Positions 8,053-15,216 of a stretch of 64,000 nucleotides of DNA are shown here, in pieces; within the stretch, counting starts at the first letter, position 1, and each line of letters opens with the position of its first letter. The DNA lies in NCBI RefSeq assembly GCF_000426285.1, contig NZ_AUFB01000024.1, positions 1 through 64,000 of the forward strand. Reading direction: 5' to 3'. The notes under the pieces are model-generated. The model saw only the letters and a list, made by a program, of their open reading frames with translations, did no database searches and was not told the DNA's origin. The stretch comes from Rhizobium leucaenae USDA 9039. Lineage in GTDB: Bacteria > Pseudomonadota > Alphaproteobacteria > Rhizobiales > Rhizobiaceae. The translations under genes were made by a program, and so were the position numbers.

Positions 8053-9507
8053 ATGGTATCCATTCGTACTGCCGCCCCCGCCCTGCTGCTTCTTCTGGCA
8101 GGTTGCGTCAGCGGCCCCGATCATAAGCCACCGGAAATGCCCCTCGCGGCCAAGTTCTCGGAGGGCGGTACGAAGGTCAACGGCGACGTCGCAGGTTCGC
8201 AATGGTGGACCGCCTTCGGCGACAGAAAGCTAAACGCCTTGGCTGAACAAGGTCTTGCTGAAAACCTCAATATCCAGCAGTCGCTGGAACGCATCAATCA
8301 GGCGCAGGCGCAGGTCGTCAGCGCTGCGGCCGGCGGAATGCCGAGCCTTCTCGTTTCAGGCAGCAACACGACCAGCGGCCAGAAGGGTAGCCTGCGCACG
8401 GAAACCGAAACGCGGAATACCACCGCCGGCGATGCCACGGCTTCGTGGCTGCTCGATCTGTGGGGTCAATACCGCCGCGCCAAGGAAAGCGCCAATGCAT
8501 CGCTGGATGCGGCCTATTCCGCTGTCGACGTCGCTCGCCTGACCTATCTGCAGGATCTGGCAAACAGCTATGTCAATGTCCGCTACTATCAGGCTCGCGT
8601 CGCGATCGCCCGGGACAACCTGAAGTCTCGCCGCGAAACGCTTGAACTCACCAAGTTCCAGCTCGATGCCGGCGCCGCTTCCCGCCTCGACGTCGTCCAG
8701 GCTGAAGGTCTCGTCAATTCGACGCTTTCCGAAATTCCGGGTCTCGAAATCAGCTACCGTCAGGCCGTGCATCATATCGCAACCCTGCTGAACGTACCGT
8801 CGGCAACCATTATCGCCCAGTTGCAGGGCGGCGGTGGACAACCGGTATTCCGCGGACGCGTCAATACGGGCGTCCCGGCGGATCTCATCCGCAACCGGCC
8901 GGACATCCGCCAAGCTGAACGTAACCTTGCCGCTGCGACCGCTCAGATCGGCGTGGCGGAGGCTCAACTCTTTCCGACGATCACGCTCGGCGGTTCGATT
9001 TCGCCGTCCTATATCCATACGAAGTCCATCAGCGGCAGCCTGACAACCTGGTCGTTCGGCCCAAGCCTGTCGCTGCCGATCTTCGATGGCGGCGCGTTGC
9101 GCGCCAACGTGAAGAACGCCGAGTCGACAAGCCGCGAACAGTATATCGTCTGGAAGCAGACCGTGCTGTCGGCTGTCGAGCAGGTCGAAAATGCCCTATC
9201 AGCCGTCAGCCGTGATGCTCAGACGGTTGCCGCACTGCGGGCGCAGGTGAAGTCCTATCAGGAAGCTCTCGAACTCTCGACGGCAAGCTATAAGGACGGC
9301 GCCTCCTCGCTGCTCGACGTTCTCGACGCACAGCGCTCTGTTTCGAATGCGCAGGAAAGCCTCGCGCAGGCCGTCCAGCAAAGCGCCATCGACTACATCT
9401 CCTTGAACGTCGCGATCGGCGCTGGCTATGTTCCCGCCGAAAAGGCAATCGTTGCCGTAAAGCCGGCCAAGGTTATCAAGGTCGCCGACAAGAAGACCGT
9501 CAATTAA
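8053..9507 (+). CDS. NodT-family efflux outer membrane lipoprotein (TolC/OprM-like)
   Basis: Outer membrane channel component of RND/MFS-type efflux (484 aa). The N-terminus MVSIRTAAPALLLLLAGC is a lipoprotein signal with the modified Cys at residue 18. Two OEP repeats follow, with the characteristic LDLWGQYRRAKESANA, NRPDIRQAERNLAAATAQIGVAEAQLFPTI-type region and SLSLPIFDGGALRANVKNA. I chose ATG 8053, which gives the compact lipoprotein signal; a TTG at 8038 is possible. Unusually, no membrane fusion protein or inner-membrane pump gene sits beside it, so it must serve a pump encoded elsewhere. Three hairpin terminators follow. Confidence 0.88.
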   Translation: MVSIRTAAPALLLLLAGCVSGPDHKPPEMPLAAKFSEGGTKVNGDVAGSQWWTAFGDRKLNALAEQGLAENLNIQQSLERINQAQAQVVSAAAGGMPSLLVSGSNTTSGQKGSLRTETETRNTTAGDATASWLLDLWGQYRRAKESANASLDAAYSAVDVARLTYLQDLANSYVNVRYYQARVAIARDNLKSRRETLELTKFQLDAGAASRLDVVQAEGLVNSTLSEIPGLEISYRQAVHHIATLLNVPSATIIAQLQGGGGQPVFRGRVNTGVPADLIRNRPDIRQAERNLAAATAQIGVAEAQLFPTITLGGSISPSYIHTKSISGSLTTWSFGPSLSLPIFDGGALRANVKNAESTSREQYIVWKQTVLSAVEQVENALSAVSRDAQTVAALRAQVKSYQEALELSTASYKDGASSLLDVLDAQRSVSNAQESLAQAVQQSAIDYISLNVAIGAGYVPAEKAIVAVKPAKVIKVADKKTVN

Positions 9508-9513
9508 AGAGAT

Positions 9514-9537
9514 CGCCCGGCTTCGTCGGGCGCTTTT
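9514..9537 (+). terminator. Rho-independent terminator
   Basis: Stem CGCCCG / CGGGCG around a GCTTCGT loop followed by CTTTTC, seven bases after the efflux lipoprotein stop codon. Confidence 0.7.
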
Positions 9538-9545
9538 CATACAAG

Positions 9546-9575
9546 CCGCCGCAGGCAACTGCGGCGGTTTTTCTT
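9546..9575 (+). terminator. Second, stronger terminator
   Basis: Nine-pair stem CCGCCGCAG / CTGCGGCGG with a GCAA tetraloop followed by TTTTTCTTT. It backs up the terminator just before it. Confidence 0.85.
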
Positions 9576-9651
9576 TGGCCGAAATAAAGGTGCCAAATTA
9601 AAAATGGCGCGCTCCGCTTTCGCAAAGCACGCCACCAAACGTCAAAAACAA

Positions 9652-9680
9652 AAAGGCCGGAGCAAGCCGGCCTTTCGTCA
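9652..9680. terminator. Third hairpin, bidirectional terminator
   Basis: Arms AAAGGCCGG (9652-9660) and CCGGCCTTT (9667-9675). The flanking A-run and T-run let it work on either strand. Three terminators in 165 bases isolate the lipoprotein gene from the gene-poor stretch that follows. Confidence 0.75.
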
Positions 9681-10248
9681 TCCACCCTCACATCAATGCC
9701 AGTACATCCGTGGTCAAAGGGAAGGTGGAACTGCAGCCAGATTGATCGGGAAAGGTTAACACGAGATTAACACCGCTTCCGGAATCTCTAGGAAATGAAT
9801 ACGGCTCGCTTTGAAGCGCGCCGAGCGTTCCCCGCTGCATGACCGCAGCTCATATCGGGTGGCAAGGTGGCGATTTCAAGGCCGGTGAGATTATTCTTCC
9901 GCACTTATTACTGGAAGAAGCGGCAATTCGCTCACTAAAGCCATGGTAACCCTCAAGATAGTAAGTAGACCTGGCTAAAAATTAATACAAATTCTGCGGG
10001 TTTGCGCGCGTTCATTCAACCTGCATTCATGCAATTTCTTCTACAACCGCTGAAAAGATTGAGAGAATAGCGCCGGACCTAACCAAATCCTGCGACCGCG
10101 CTAACTTTCATCTTATCGAAACTGGAATCGGCACGCCGAGTCCGTAACCACATCGTATGCCCCTTGCCGGATATTTCAGGCAAACGGGTAAGAGCAATCG
10201 GCGCTGCCGCCGGTAAATCCTGCCGGCGACGCGCAAAGGAGAGCATTG
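9681..10248. other. Gene-poor region of about 570 bases
   Basis: No protein-coding frame with a ribosome binding site is visible on either strand. Base composition is lower in GC than the flanking genes, especially 9950-10080. It contains a CtrA-type box at 9756-9770 and several short A/T-rich segments that could hold promoters. A small RNA is possible, but no clear terminated hairpin is seen before 10248. The last bases carry the AAAGGAG ribosome binding site of the next gene. Confidence 0.5.
9756..9770 (+). promoter_or_regulatory. CtrA-type box TTAA-N7-TTAA
   Basis: The sequence TTAACACGAGATTAA matches the full alphaproteobacterial CtrA recognition pattern with exact seven-base spacing. 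The nearest start codon downstream is almost 490 bases away, so its target is unclear. Chance matches to an eight-base-specific pattern are expected every 65 kb or so, and more often in A/T-rich intergenic DNA. Confidence 0.35.
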
Positions 10249-11097
10249 ATGAGACATAAGCTTCTTGCCGCAATTGCGCTGACCGCATTCATTGCGATAC
10301 CGGCGATCGCGGAAGCCGCAGAGGGTTTTGCCACCGCCAACGTCAATATGAGGTCCGGCCCGAGCACGCAATATCCGGCGGTGACCATGATCCCCGTCGG
10401 CACGCCACTCGAAATCAACGGGTGCCTCAACGAAACGCCATGGTGCGACGTCTCCTTCTTCGGAGGCCGCGGCTGGGTCGCCGGGCAATACATCCAGGCA
10501 ACCTATCAATCGCGCCGCATCTATGTCGGACCGCGATATTACCGGCCGCTCGGCATCCCGACCATCACCTTCAATTTAAACGATTACTGGGATCGCTATT
10601 ATCGCGGCCGCGATTTTTACCGGGATCGTGATCGTTGGCGGCGAGGACCGGGTTGGGTCGACCGGCGTCCCGACCGCGGTTGGGACCGCGGGTCGGATTG
10701 GAATGATGGATCCGATAGCAACTGGAATCGCCGCCCCGACAGAAACCGTGACTGGGATCAACAGAACAATGATGACTGGCGCCGGCAACGGAACCGCAAT
10801 CGCGACTGGGGCGGGCAGGACAATAACCAGGACTGGGGTCGACAGCAGCCGGACGACAATCAGGGTTGGGGCAACCGTCAGGACCGCCGGCGCGACAACA
10901 ACCGTCAGGACGACCAGCAGCGCCGTCCCCAGCCGCAGCAACAACAGGCGCAGCCACAGCAGGTGCAGCCTCAGCAGGGGCAGAACAATCCTCGACCGAA
11001 TGCCGGTTCGCCAGGTCCCTACAGCCCTGACCATGTCGATCCCTGCCCGGCAGCACAACCTGATTGCCGTATGACGCCAAGAGGCTTCAACCGGTAA
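10249..11097 (+). CDS. Secreted SH3b-domain protein with Arg/Asp/Trp- and Gln-rich tail
   Basis: Exported protein of 282 aa. A clear Sec signal (about residues 1-25, ending IAEAA) precedes one bacterial SH3 domain (about 27-88, with NVNMRSGPSTQYPAV and GRGWVAGQYIQ). A YRPLGIPTITFNLNDYW linker follows, then about 130 residues of low-complexity repeats built on RDRDRW, NRDWDQQ and NRDWGGQ units and a QPQQQQAQPQQ tract, ending in a short segment with two Cys (DPCPAAQPDCR). The AAAGGAGAG ribosome binding site supports ATG 10249. SH3b domains of this kind often act at the cell wall; the function of the Trp/Arg tail is unknown. A terminator follows directly. Confidence 0.82.
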   Translation: MRHKLLAAIALTAFIAIPAIAEAAEGFATANVNMRSGPSTQYPAVTMIPVGTPLEINGCLNETPWCDVSFFGGRGWVAGQYIQATYQSRRIYVGPRYYRPLGIPTITFNLNDYWDRYYRGRDFYRDRDRWRRGPGWVDRRPDRGWDRGSDWNDGSDSNWNRRPDRNRDWDQQNNDDWRRQRNRNRDWGGQDNNQDWGRQQPDDNQGWGNRQDRRRDNNRQDDQQRRPQPQQQQAQPQQVQPQQGQNNPRPNAGSPGPYSPDHVDPCPAAQPDCRMTPRGFNR

Positions 11098-11125
11098 CAC
11101 CGCCTTCATGGCAGCGAAATGATGA

Positions 11126-11153
11126 GGCCAGCGACTGACATCGCTGGCCTTTT
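11126..11153 (+). terminator. Rho-independent terminator
   Basis: Perfect nine-pair stem GGCCAGCGA / TCGCTGGCC with a six-base loop followed by TTTT, about 30 bases after the SH3 protein stop codon. Confidence 0.8.
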
Positions 11154-11320
11154 GCATGTGCTCATCGGGATTTGGAAAATCTCGCCGTTCAGCGGGATGC
11201 GACGGAAAACCGAGAGTGACGATGTATGGGGGAACGCGCCTTCGGAGCTGCGCGGCGGCGCCGGCATTCGCCGGTTCAGGAGAATTGAGTGATCAGGCGG
11301 CGTCAAAGCGCCGCACTGCC

Positions 11321-11563
11321 TCAATGGGTCGTCAAATGCGCTTCGCGCATTGCCGAAATGAACATTTCACGGGCTTCTTCGGCCGATTTCCGTCCGTCGA
11401 TCGCAGCTCGGCAAACGCTTCTCGCAGCCACATATTGCGGGCCGCGCCGATCTGGCCAGAGGTTAGCCATGCAATTGAGGGCCTCGGAAGGGCCGGTCAC
11501 CATCTGAAAGCTGCCGTGAGCGAAACCGAACTCGATCGGGTTGCTCCATTTGATGTGTCGCAT
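11321..11563 (-). CDS. DUF982-domain small protein
   Basis: An 80-residue protein matching DUF982, a family expanded in rhizobia. Recognisable are the central GPSEALNCMANLWPDRRGPQY block and the C-terminal ARSVCRAAIDGRKSAEEAREMFISA helix. The start is supported by GAGGAGG upstream of ATG. No signal peptide or membrane segment. The biochemical role of DUF982 is unknown. It is a single-gene unit, convergent with the SH3 protein gene. Confidence 0.82.
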   Translation of the reverse strand: MRHIKWSNPIEFGFAHGSFQMVTGPSEALNCMANLWPDRRGPQYVAARSVCRAAIDGRKSAEEAREMFISAMREAHLTTH

Positions 11564-11919
11564 GAATACTCCTCCTCACGCGCTACGAAGTGCTTTGGAT
11601 CGTCCTCCAAGACGGTCACACAACTCCACTATAACCTCAATCAGAGCATTCGAAAATATGGAACATTGCAAACACTTCCATAGAATCAAACCGATCCGAA
11701 GAGGGTAAATTCGCCAGCTGAATGAAGCAGTCGGCGAATTAGACATTTGCACGAAATGATAAAGATTTTAATGGCCGTAAAGTTCCTGCGTGACTGGAGC
11801 AAAGGCGTTTTCGTCCAAACGGGAAGATGTAGCAACCTCAAATTAAGGGAGTAAATCCTCGGCCGGTAGCAGAGAGGCCAATGGCCAATCGATGGTATTT
11901 CTACGCGAACGGCAAACGC
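11564..11919. other. Intergenic region
   Basis: About 355 bases between two leftward small genes. A/T-rich around 11620-11790, where the promoter of the DUF982 gene would be expected. I see no coding frame and no strong hairpin. Confidence 0.45.
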
Positions 11920-12042
11920 TCACTTTTCGCGTGCAATACGTCTCGCGTCGTCGGCGGAGAAGCCGGCGCGGCGGGCGAGCCGCTCAAGGCCGAAAATCCG
12001 GTCAAGCTGGTCGATCAGCCATAATTCAAACCGTTTCCACAT
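11920..12042 (-). CDS. Very small basic protein, unknown (40 aa)
   Basis: A 40-codon frame reading MWKRFELWLIDQLDRIFGLE at its start and RIAREK at its end. GGGAGG lies seven bases upstream of the ATG. The sequence is amphipathic (WKRFELWLIDQLDRIFGL followed by a basic helix LARRAGF), consistent with a membrane-associating or nucleic-acid-binding peptide. I do not recognise a family. Confidence rests on the ribosome binding site and protein-like composition; it sits 75 bases downstream of another small gene on the same strand and may be co-transcribed with it. Confidence 0.5.
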   Translation of the reverse strand: MWKRFELWLIDQLDRIFGLERLARRAGFSADDARRIAREK

Positions 12043-12117
12043 GATGAGGCCTCCCCGCGACGGCCAAGTGGTCGTGGCGGTTAAAGGTGAACGTCGCCTC
12101 CGGCCTCTCCGTCCGCT

Positions 12118-12306
12118 CTAGCGAAACAGCGGCGGCCTCTGCGCGTTCGACAGCAATTCCTGCTTGGTGGCGAAGTCGCCAAACAGCTTCTTCAGCCGGA
12201 CTTCCTCCTCTTTGCAAATCCGATGGCGCCGCACGAAATCCTCGACACTCCAGACTTCGCGCAGCTTATTTTCACCGACTTTATCGAGGTTGATATGTGA
12301 ACTCAT
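12118..12306 (-). CDS. Small hypothetical protein (62 aa)
   Basis: A 62-residue soluble protein with alternating charged helices (REVWSVEDFVRRHRICKEEE followed by VRLKKLFGDFATKQELL), one Cys, no signal sequence. AGAGGG lies ahead of the ATG. It resembles short rhizobial proteins of unknown function I have seen with the same EVWSVEDF...LFG.FA..QELL pattern, but I cannot name a family. It is divergent from the penicillin-binding protein gene. Confidence 0.6.
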   Translation of the reverse strand: MSSHINLDKVGENKLREVWSVEDFVRRHRICKEEEVRLKKLFGDFATKQELLSNAQRPPLFR

Positions 12307-12563
12307 TTGATCGCCCTCTTATTTTGTGATGAGACAATGCACCAGAAGAACAAAAGTTCCTTGAACAAACCCGTTGTGGATAGACGAATGCTGCCGCTGC
12401 GATCGGTTAAGGATGTTTTTAATCCCTCCTTAAATCGCCGCATTTAGAGTTCACCCGGGGCTATGCCGCCCAGGGCGATGCGAGCGCGAGGGACGAGCGG
12501 GCGCGTGGCGGCCCGGCATCAGACATCGGAATATGGAACTATCGGGGGTACGACCGGTCCGCA

Positions 12564-14924
12564 ATGGCAGGCAAAAGCAGATCAGGCCAGAGGATAGAGC
12601 CCTCGTTTTCAGGCGGTAGCCAACGCAGCGATGATGGTTTCAGCGCAGGCGAGCGGATTGCCGGCGGCGGACGCTCTTCCGGTCGCGGCGAAGATCCGCT
12701 CCCCGACAAACCGCGCCGCTCCAAAAGCCGGCGCAAGCAGCCGCGGCGCGAGCGCGGCGGGGGCTTCTTCGGCTTCGTCCGCTCGGTGATCTATTGGGGC
12801 CTCGTGCTCTGCATCTGGGCCGGCATCGGCGCCGCCGGTCTCGTGGTCTATTACGGATCGCGCATGCCGAACGCCAGCACCTGGGCCATTCCCGACCGGC
12901 CTCCGAACGTCAAGATCGCCGATGTCGACGGCACAGTCATCGCCAATCGTGGCGCGACCGGCGGCGAAGCTCTGACGCTGAAAGATATGTCGCCCTATAT
13001 TCCCGAGGCGATCATCGCCATCGAGGACCACCGCTTCTATTCGCATTTCGGCTTCGATCCGATCGGTCTCGGCCGCGCAGTGGTGACGAACGTGCTAACC
13101 GGGCATGCCGTGCAGGGCGGCTCGACGCTGACGCAGCAGCTCGCCAAGAACCTCTTTTTATCGCCGGAGCGCACGCTGGAGCGCAAGGTGCAGGAAGTGC
13201 TGCTCGCCGTCTGGCTGGAGCACAAGTACACGAAGGATCAGATCCTTACCATGTACCTCAACCGCGTCTACTTCGGCGCGAACGCCTATGGCGTCGAGGC
13301 GGCGGCACAGCGCTACTTCAACAAATCGGCCCGCGACGTCAATCTCGGCGAAGCGGCCATGCTCGCCGGCCTCGTCAAGGCGCCGTCGAAGCTGTCGCCA
13401 GCGCGCGATCCCGCGGCAGCCGAAGCCCGCGCCCAGCTCGTGCTGCAAGCAATGCGCGACCAGGGTTTTATCAGCGAAGCCGATATCAAGACGGCGATGT
13501 CGCAGCCGCCGACGCGGGCGAAAAGCTATTGGAGCGGCGCGCAGAATTATGTGGCTGATATGGTCATGGACCAGCTTCCCGGCCTCATCGGCGGCGACGT
13601 AAAAGAAGACCTCACGGTCGACACCACGATCGACACCTCGCTGGAACAGAAGGCGGAGCAGGCGCTGAGCGATGTGCTTTCGAAGGACGGCAAGAAACTC
13701 AACGCATCGCAGGCCTCCCTCGTTTCCGTGGACGCAACGGGCGCCATCCGCGCGCTAGTGGGCGGCCGGGACTATGCGCAGAGTCAGTTCAACCGCGCCG
13801 TCACCGCCAAGCGTCAGCCGGGCTCGGCCTTCAAGCCTTTCGTCTATACCGCGGCACTGGAGATGGGCTTGACGCCGAACTCGATCCGCAACGACGTGCC
13901 GGTGAAGATCGGCAATTGGGCGCCGGAGAATTATGAGCAGAAATATAGCGGGCCGGTGACGCTCGCCACGGCAGTCGCCCATTCGCTGAACACGGTGGCC
14001 GCCCAGCTTGCGACGGAAGTCGGACCGGAACAGGTGGTCAAGGTCGCGCATCGGCTTGGCATCGAATCAGACCTGCAGGCCAATGCCTCGATCGCCCTCG
14101 GCACATCGGAAGTCTCGCTCTTGGAGCTGACCTCGGCCTATGCCTCCTTCATGAACGGCGGCTACAAGGCGACGCCGCATGTCATCACCAGGGTGACGAC
14201 AGCCTCCGGCAAGGTGCTCTACCAGGCAAATTTCGACAATCCGCCGCGGGTTTTGAACCCTGACGTCGTCACCAACATGAATGCGATGATGACAGGCGTC
14301 ATCAATTTCGGCACAGGCAAGGCCGCCCGCATTCCGGGCTGGCAGGCGGCCGGCAAGACCGGCACGACGCAATCCTTCCGCGATGCGCTGTTCGTCGGTT
14401 TCACCAGCCATTTGACGACGGGCGTCTGGTTCGGCAATGACGACGGCAAATCGATGAAGAAGGTGACGGGCGGCGGGCTGCCGGCCAAGGCCTGGAAGGA
14501 ATTCATGATCGCCGCCCACAAGGGCCTGACGCCGACCCCGATCTTCGGCGGCGGACAGATCGTCGACAACGGCGTGCCGATGGCAGAAGCCGGGCCGAAT
14601 ATCGACCAGCAGACGACGATCGGCGCCATCATCTCAGGCAGCGATGACGGGCAGGATGCGCAGCAGCAGGGCCAGCCTATGATCCGGCAACGTCCGGCGC
14701 AGCAATCCATCCAGCGGCAGCAACAGTCTGTCGATCAGGCGTTGGCGAACGACGATCCCGAGGATCTGCCGCCCGTGGGCCTTGCCGACGATAATCCCTA
14801 CAGCTCGGATCGCTACTACGACGACGATATCCCGCCTGGCGATATCGGCGATCCCGGCCCGACGCCGGCGACGGTACGGCGGCACCATCGCTCATCGCTT
14901 CTCGACATCATACTGGGGCAATAG
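12564..14924 (+). CDS. Class A penicillin-binding protein, PBP1A family
   Basis: Bifunctional peptidoglycan synthase (786 aa). A long basic cytoplasmic tail (about 1-70) precedes a membrane anchor (about 73-96). The glycosyltransferase 51 domain has AIEDHRFYSHFGFD, the GGSTLTQQLAKNLFL motif and MYLNRVYFGANAYGVEAAA. The transpeptidase domain has the active-site SAFK (Ser421), HSLN as the SxN motif and KTGTTQ (Lys598). The C-terminus (about 700-786) is a low-complexity Gln- and Asp-rich extension. It polymerises and cross-links lipid II in the periplasm. All catalytic motifs are intact. It is followed by the dnaK promoter region, an order also known from Sinorhizobium. Confidence 0.93.
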   Translation: MAGKSRSGQRIEPSFSGGSQRSDDGFSAGERIAGGGRSSGRGEDPLPDKPRRSKSRRKQPRRERGGGFFGFVRSVIYWGLVLCIWAGIGAAGLVVYYGSRMPNASTWAIPDRPPNVKIADVDGTVIANRGATGGEALTLKDMSPYIPEAIIAIEDHRFYSHFGFDPIGLGRAVVTNVLTGHAVQGGSTLTQQLAKNLFLSPERTLERKVQEVLLAVWLEHKYTKDQILTMYLNRVYFGANAYGVEAAAQRYFNKSARDVNLGEAAMLAGLVKAPSKLSPARDPAAAEARAQLVLQAMRDQGFISEADIKTAMSQPPTRAKSYWSGAQNYVADMVMDQLPGLIGGDVKEDLTVDTTIDTSLEQKAEQALSDVLSKDGKKLNASQASLVSVDATGAIRALVGGRDYAQSQFNRAVTAKRQPGSAFKPFVYTAALEMGLTPNSIRNDVPVKIGNWAPENYEQKYSGPVTLATAVAHSLNTVAAQLATEVGPEQVVKVAHRLGIESDLQANASIALGTSEVSLLELTSAYASFMNGGYKATPHVITRVTTASGKVLYQANFDNPPRVLNPDVVTNMNAMMTGVINFGTGKAARIPGWQAAGKTGTTQSFRDALFVGFTSHLTTGVWFGNDDGKSMKKVTGGGLPAKAWKEFMIAAHKGLTPTPIFGGGQIVDNGVPMAEAGPNIDQQTTIGAIISGSDDGQDAQQQGQPMIRQRPAQQSIQRQQQSVDQALANDDPEDLPPVGLADDNPYSSDRYYDDDIPPGDIGDPGPTPATVRRHHRSSLLDIILGQ

Positions 14925-15216
14925 CAAGCGATTCTTGGCATTGCCGCTTGCATGGGCGGGTCAAGGCTGATCTGATAGATGGTCGCGCAAATTCCGCAGG
15001 CTCACCGCCTCGATGGGACACTGTGGAATTTGGACGACAAACCATTCGTTTTGCTGGATTCCGGGTGATTTCCTGCCTTGCAGTCAGTAAAACCGCTACT
15101 TATATACGCGGCATCACCGCAGTCATGGCTGCGCAATCCTCAAGACCATCCCGTAAGGGGCTGTCAATGGAATGCCTGACAGGGGTTCCGATAGCTTGCT
15201 TCAAGGAGAGAATGAC
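14925..15216. other. dnaK upstream region
   Basis: About 290 bases without a gene. It holds the heat-shock type promoter at 15077-15105 and a leader of about 100 bases with the AAGGAGAG ribosome binding site of dnaK. Confidence 0.5.
15077..15105 (+). promoter_or_regulatory. Sigma-32 (RpoH) type promoter of dnaK
   Basis: A -35 CTTG (15077-15080), an 18-base spacer and a -10 CTTATAT (15099-15105), close to the alphaproteobacterial RpoH consensus CTTG-N17/18-CYTATNT. The expected start of transcription near 15112 gives a leader of about 105 bases. Confidence 0.75.

Noticed and set aside
11156..11683. 175-codon rightward frame over the DUF982 gene
   Set aside because: Overlaps the DUF982 gene on the other strand, which has a clear family match and ribosome binding site.
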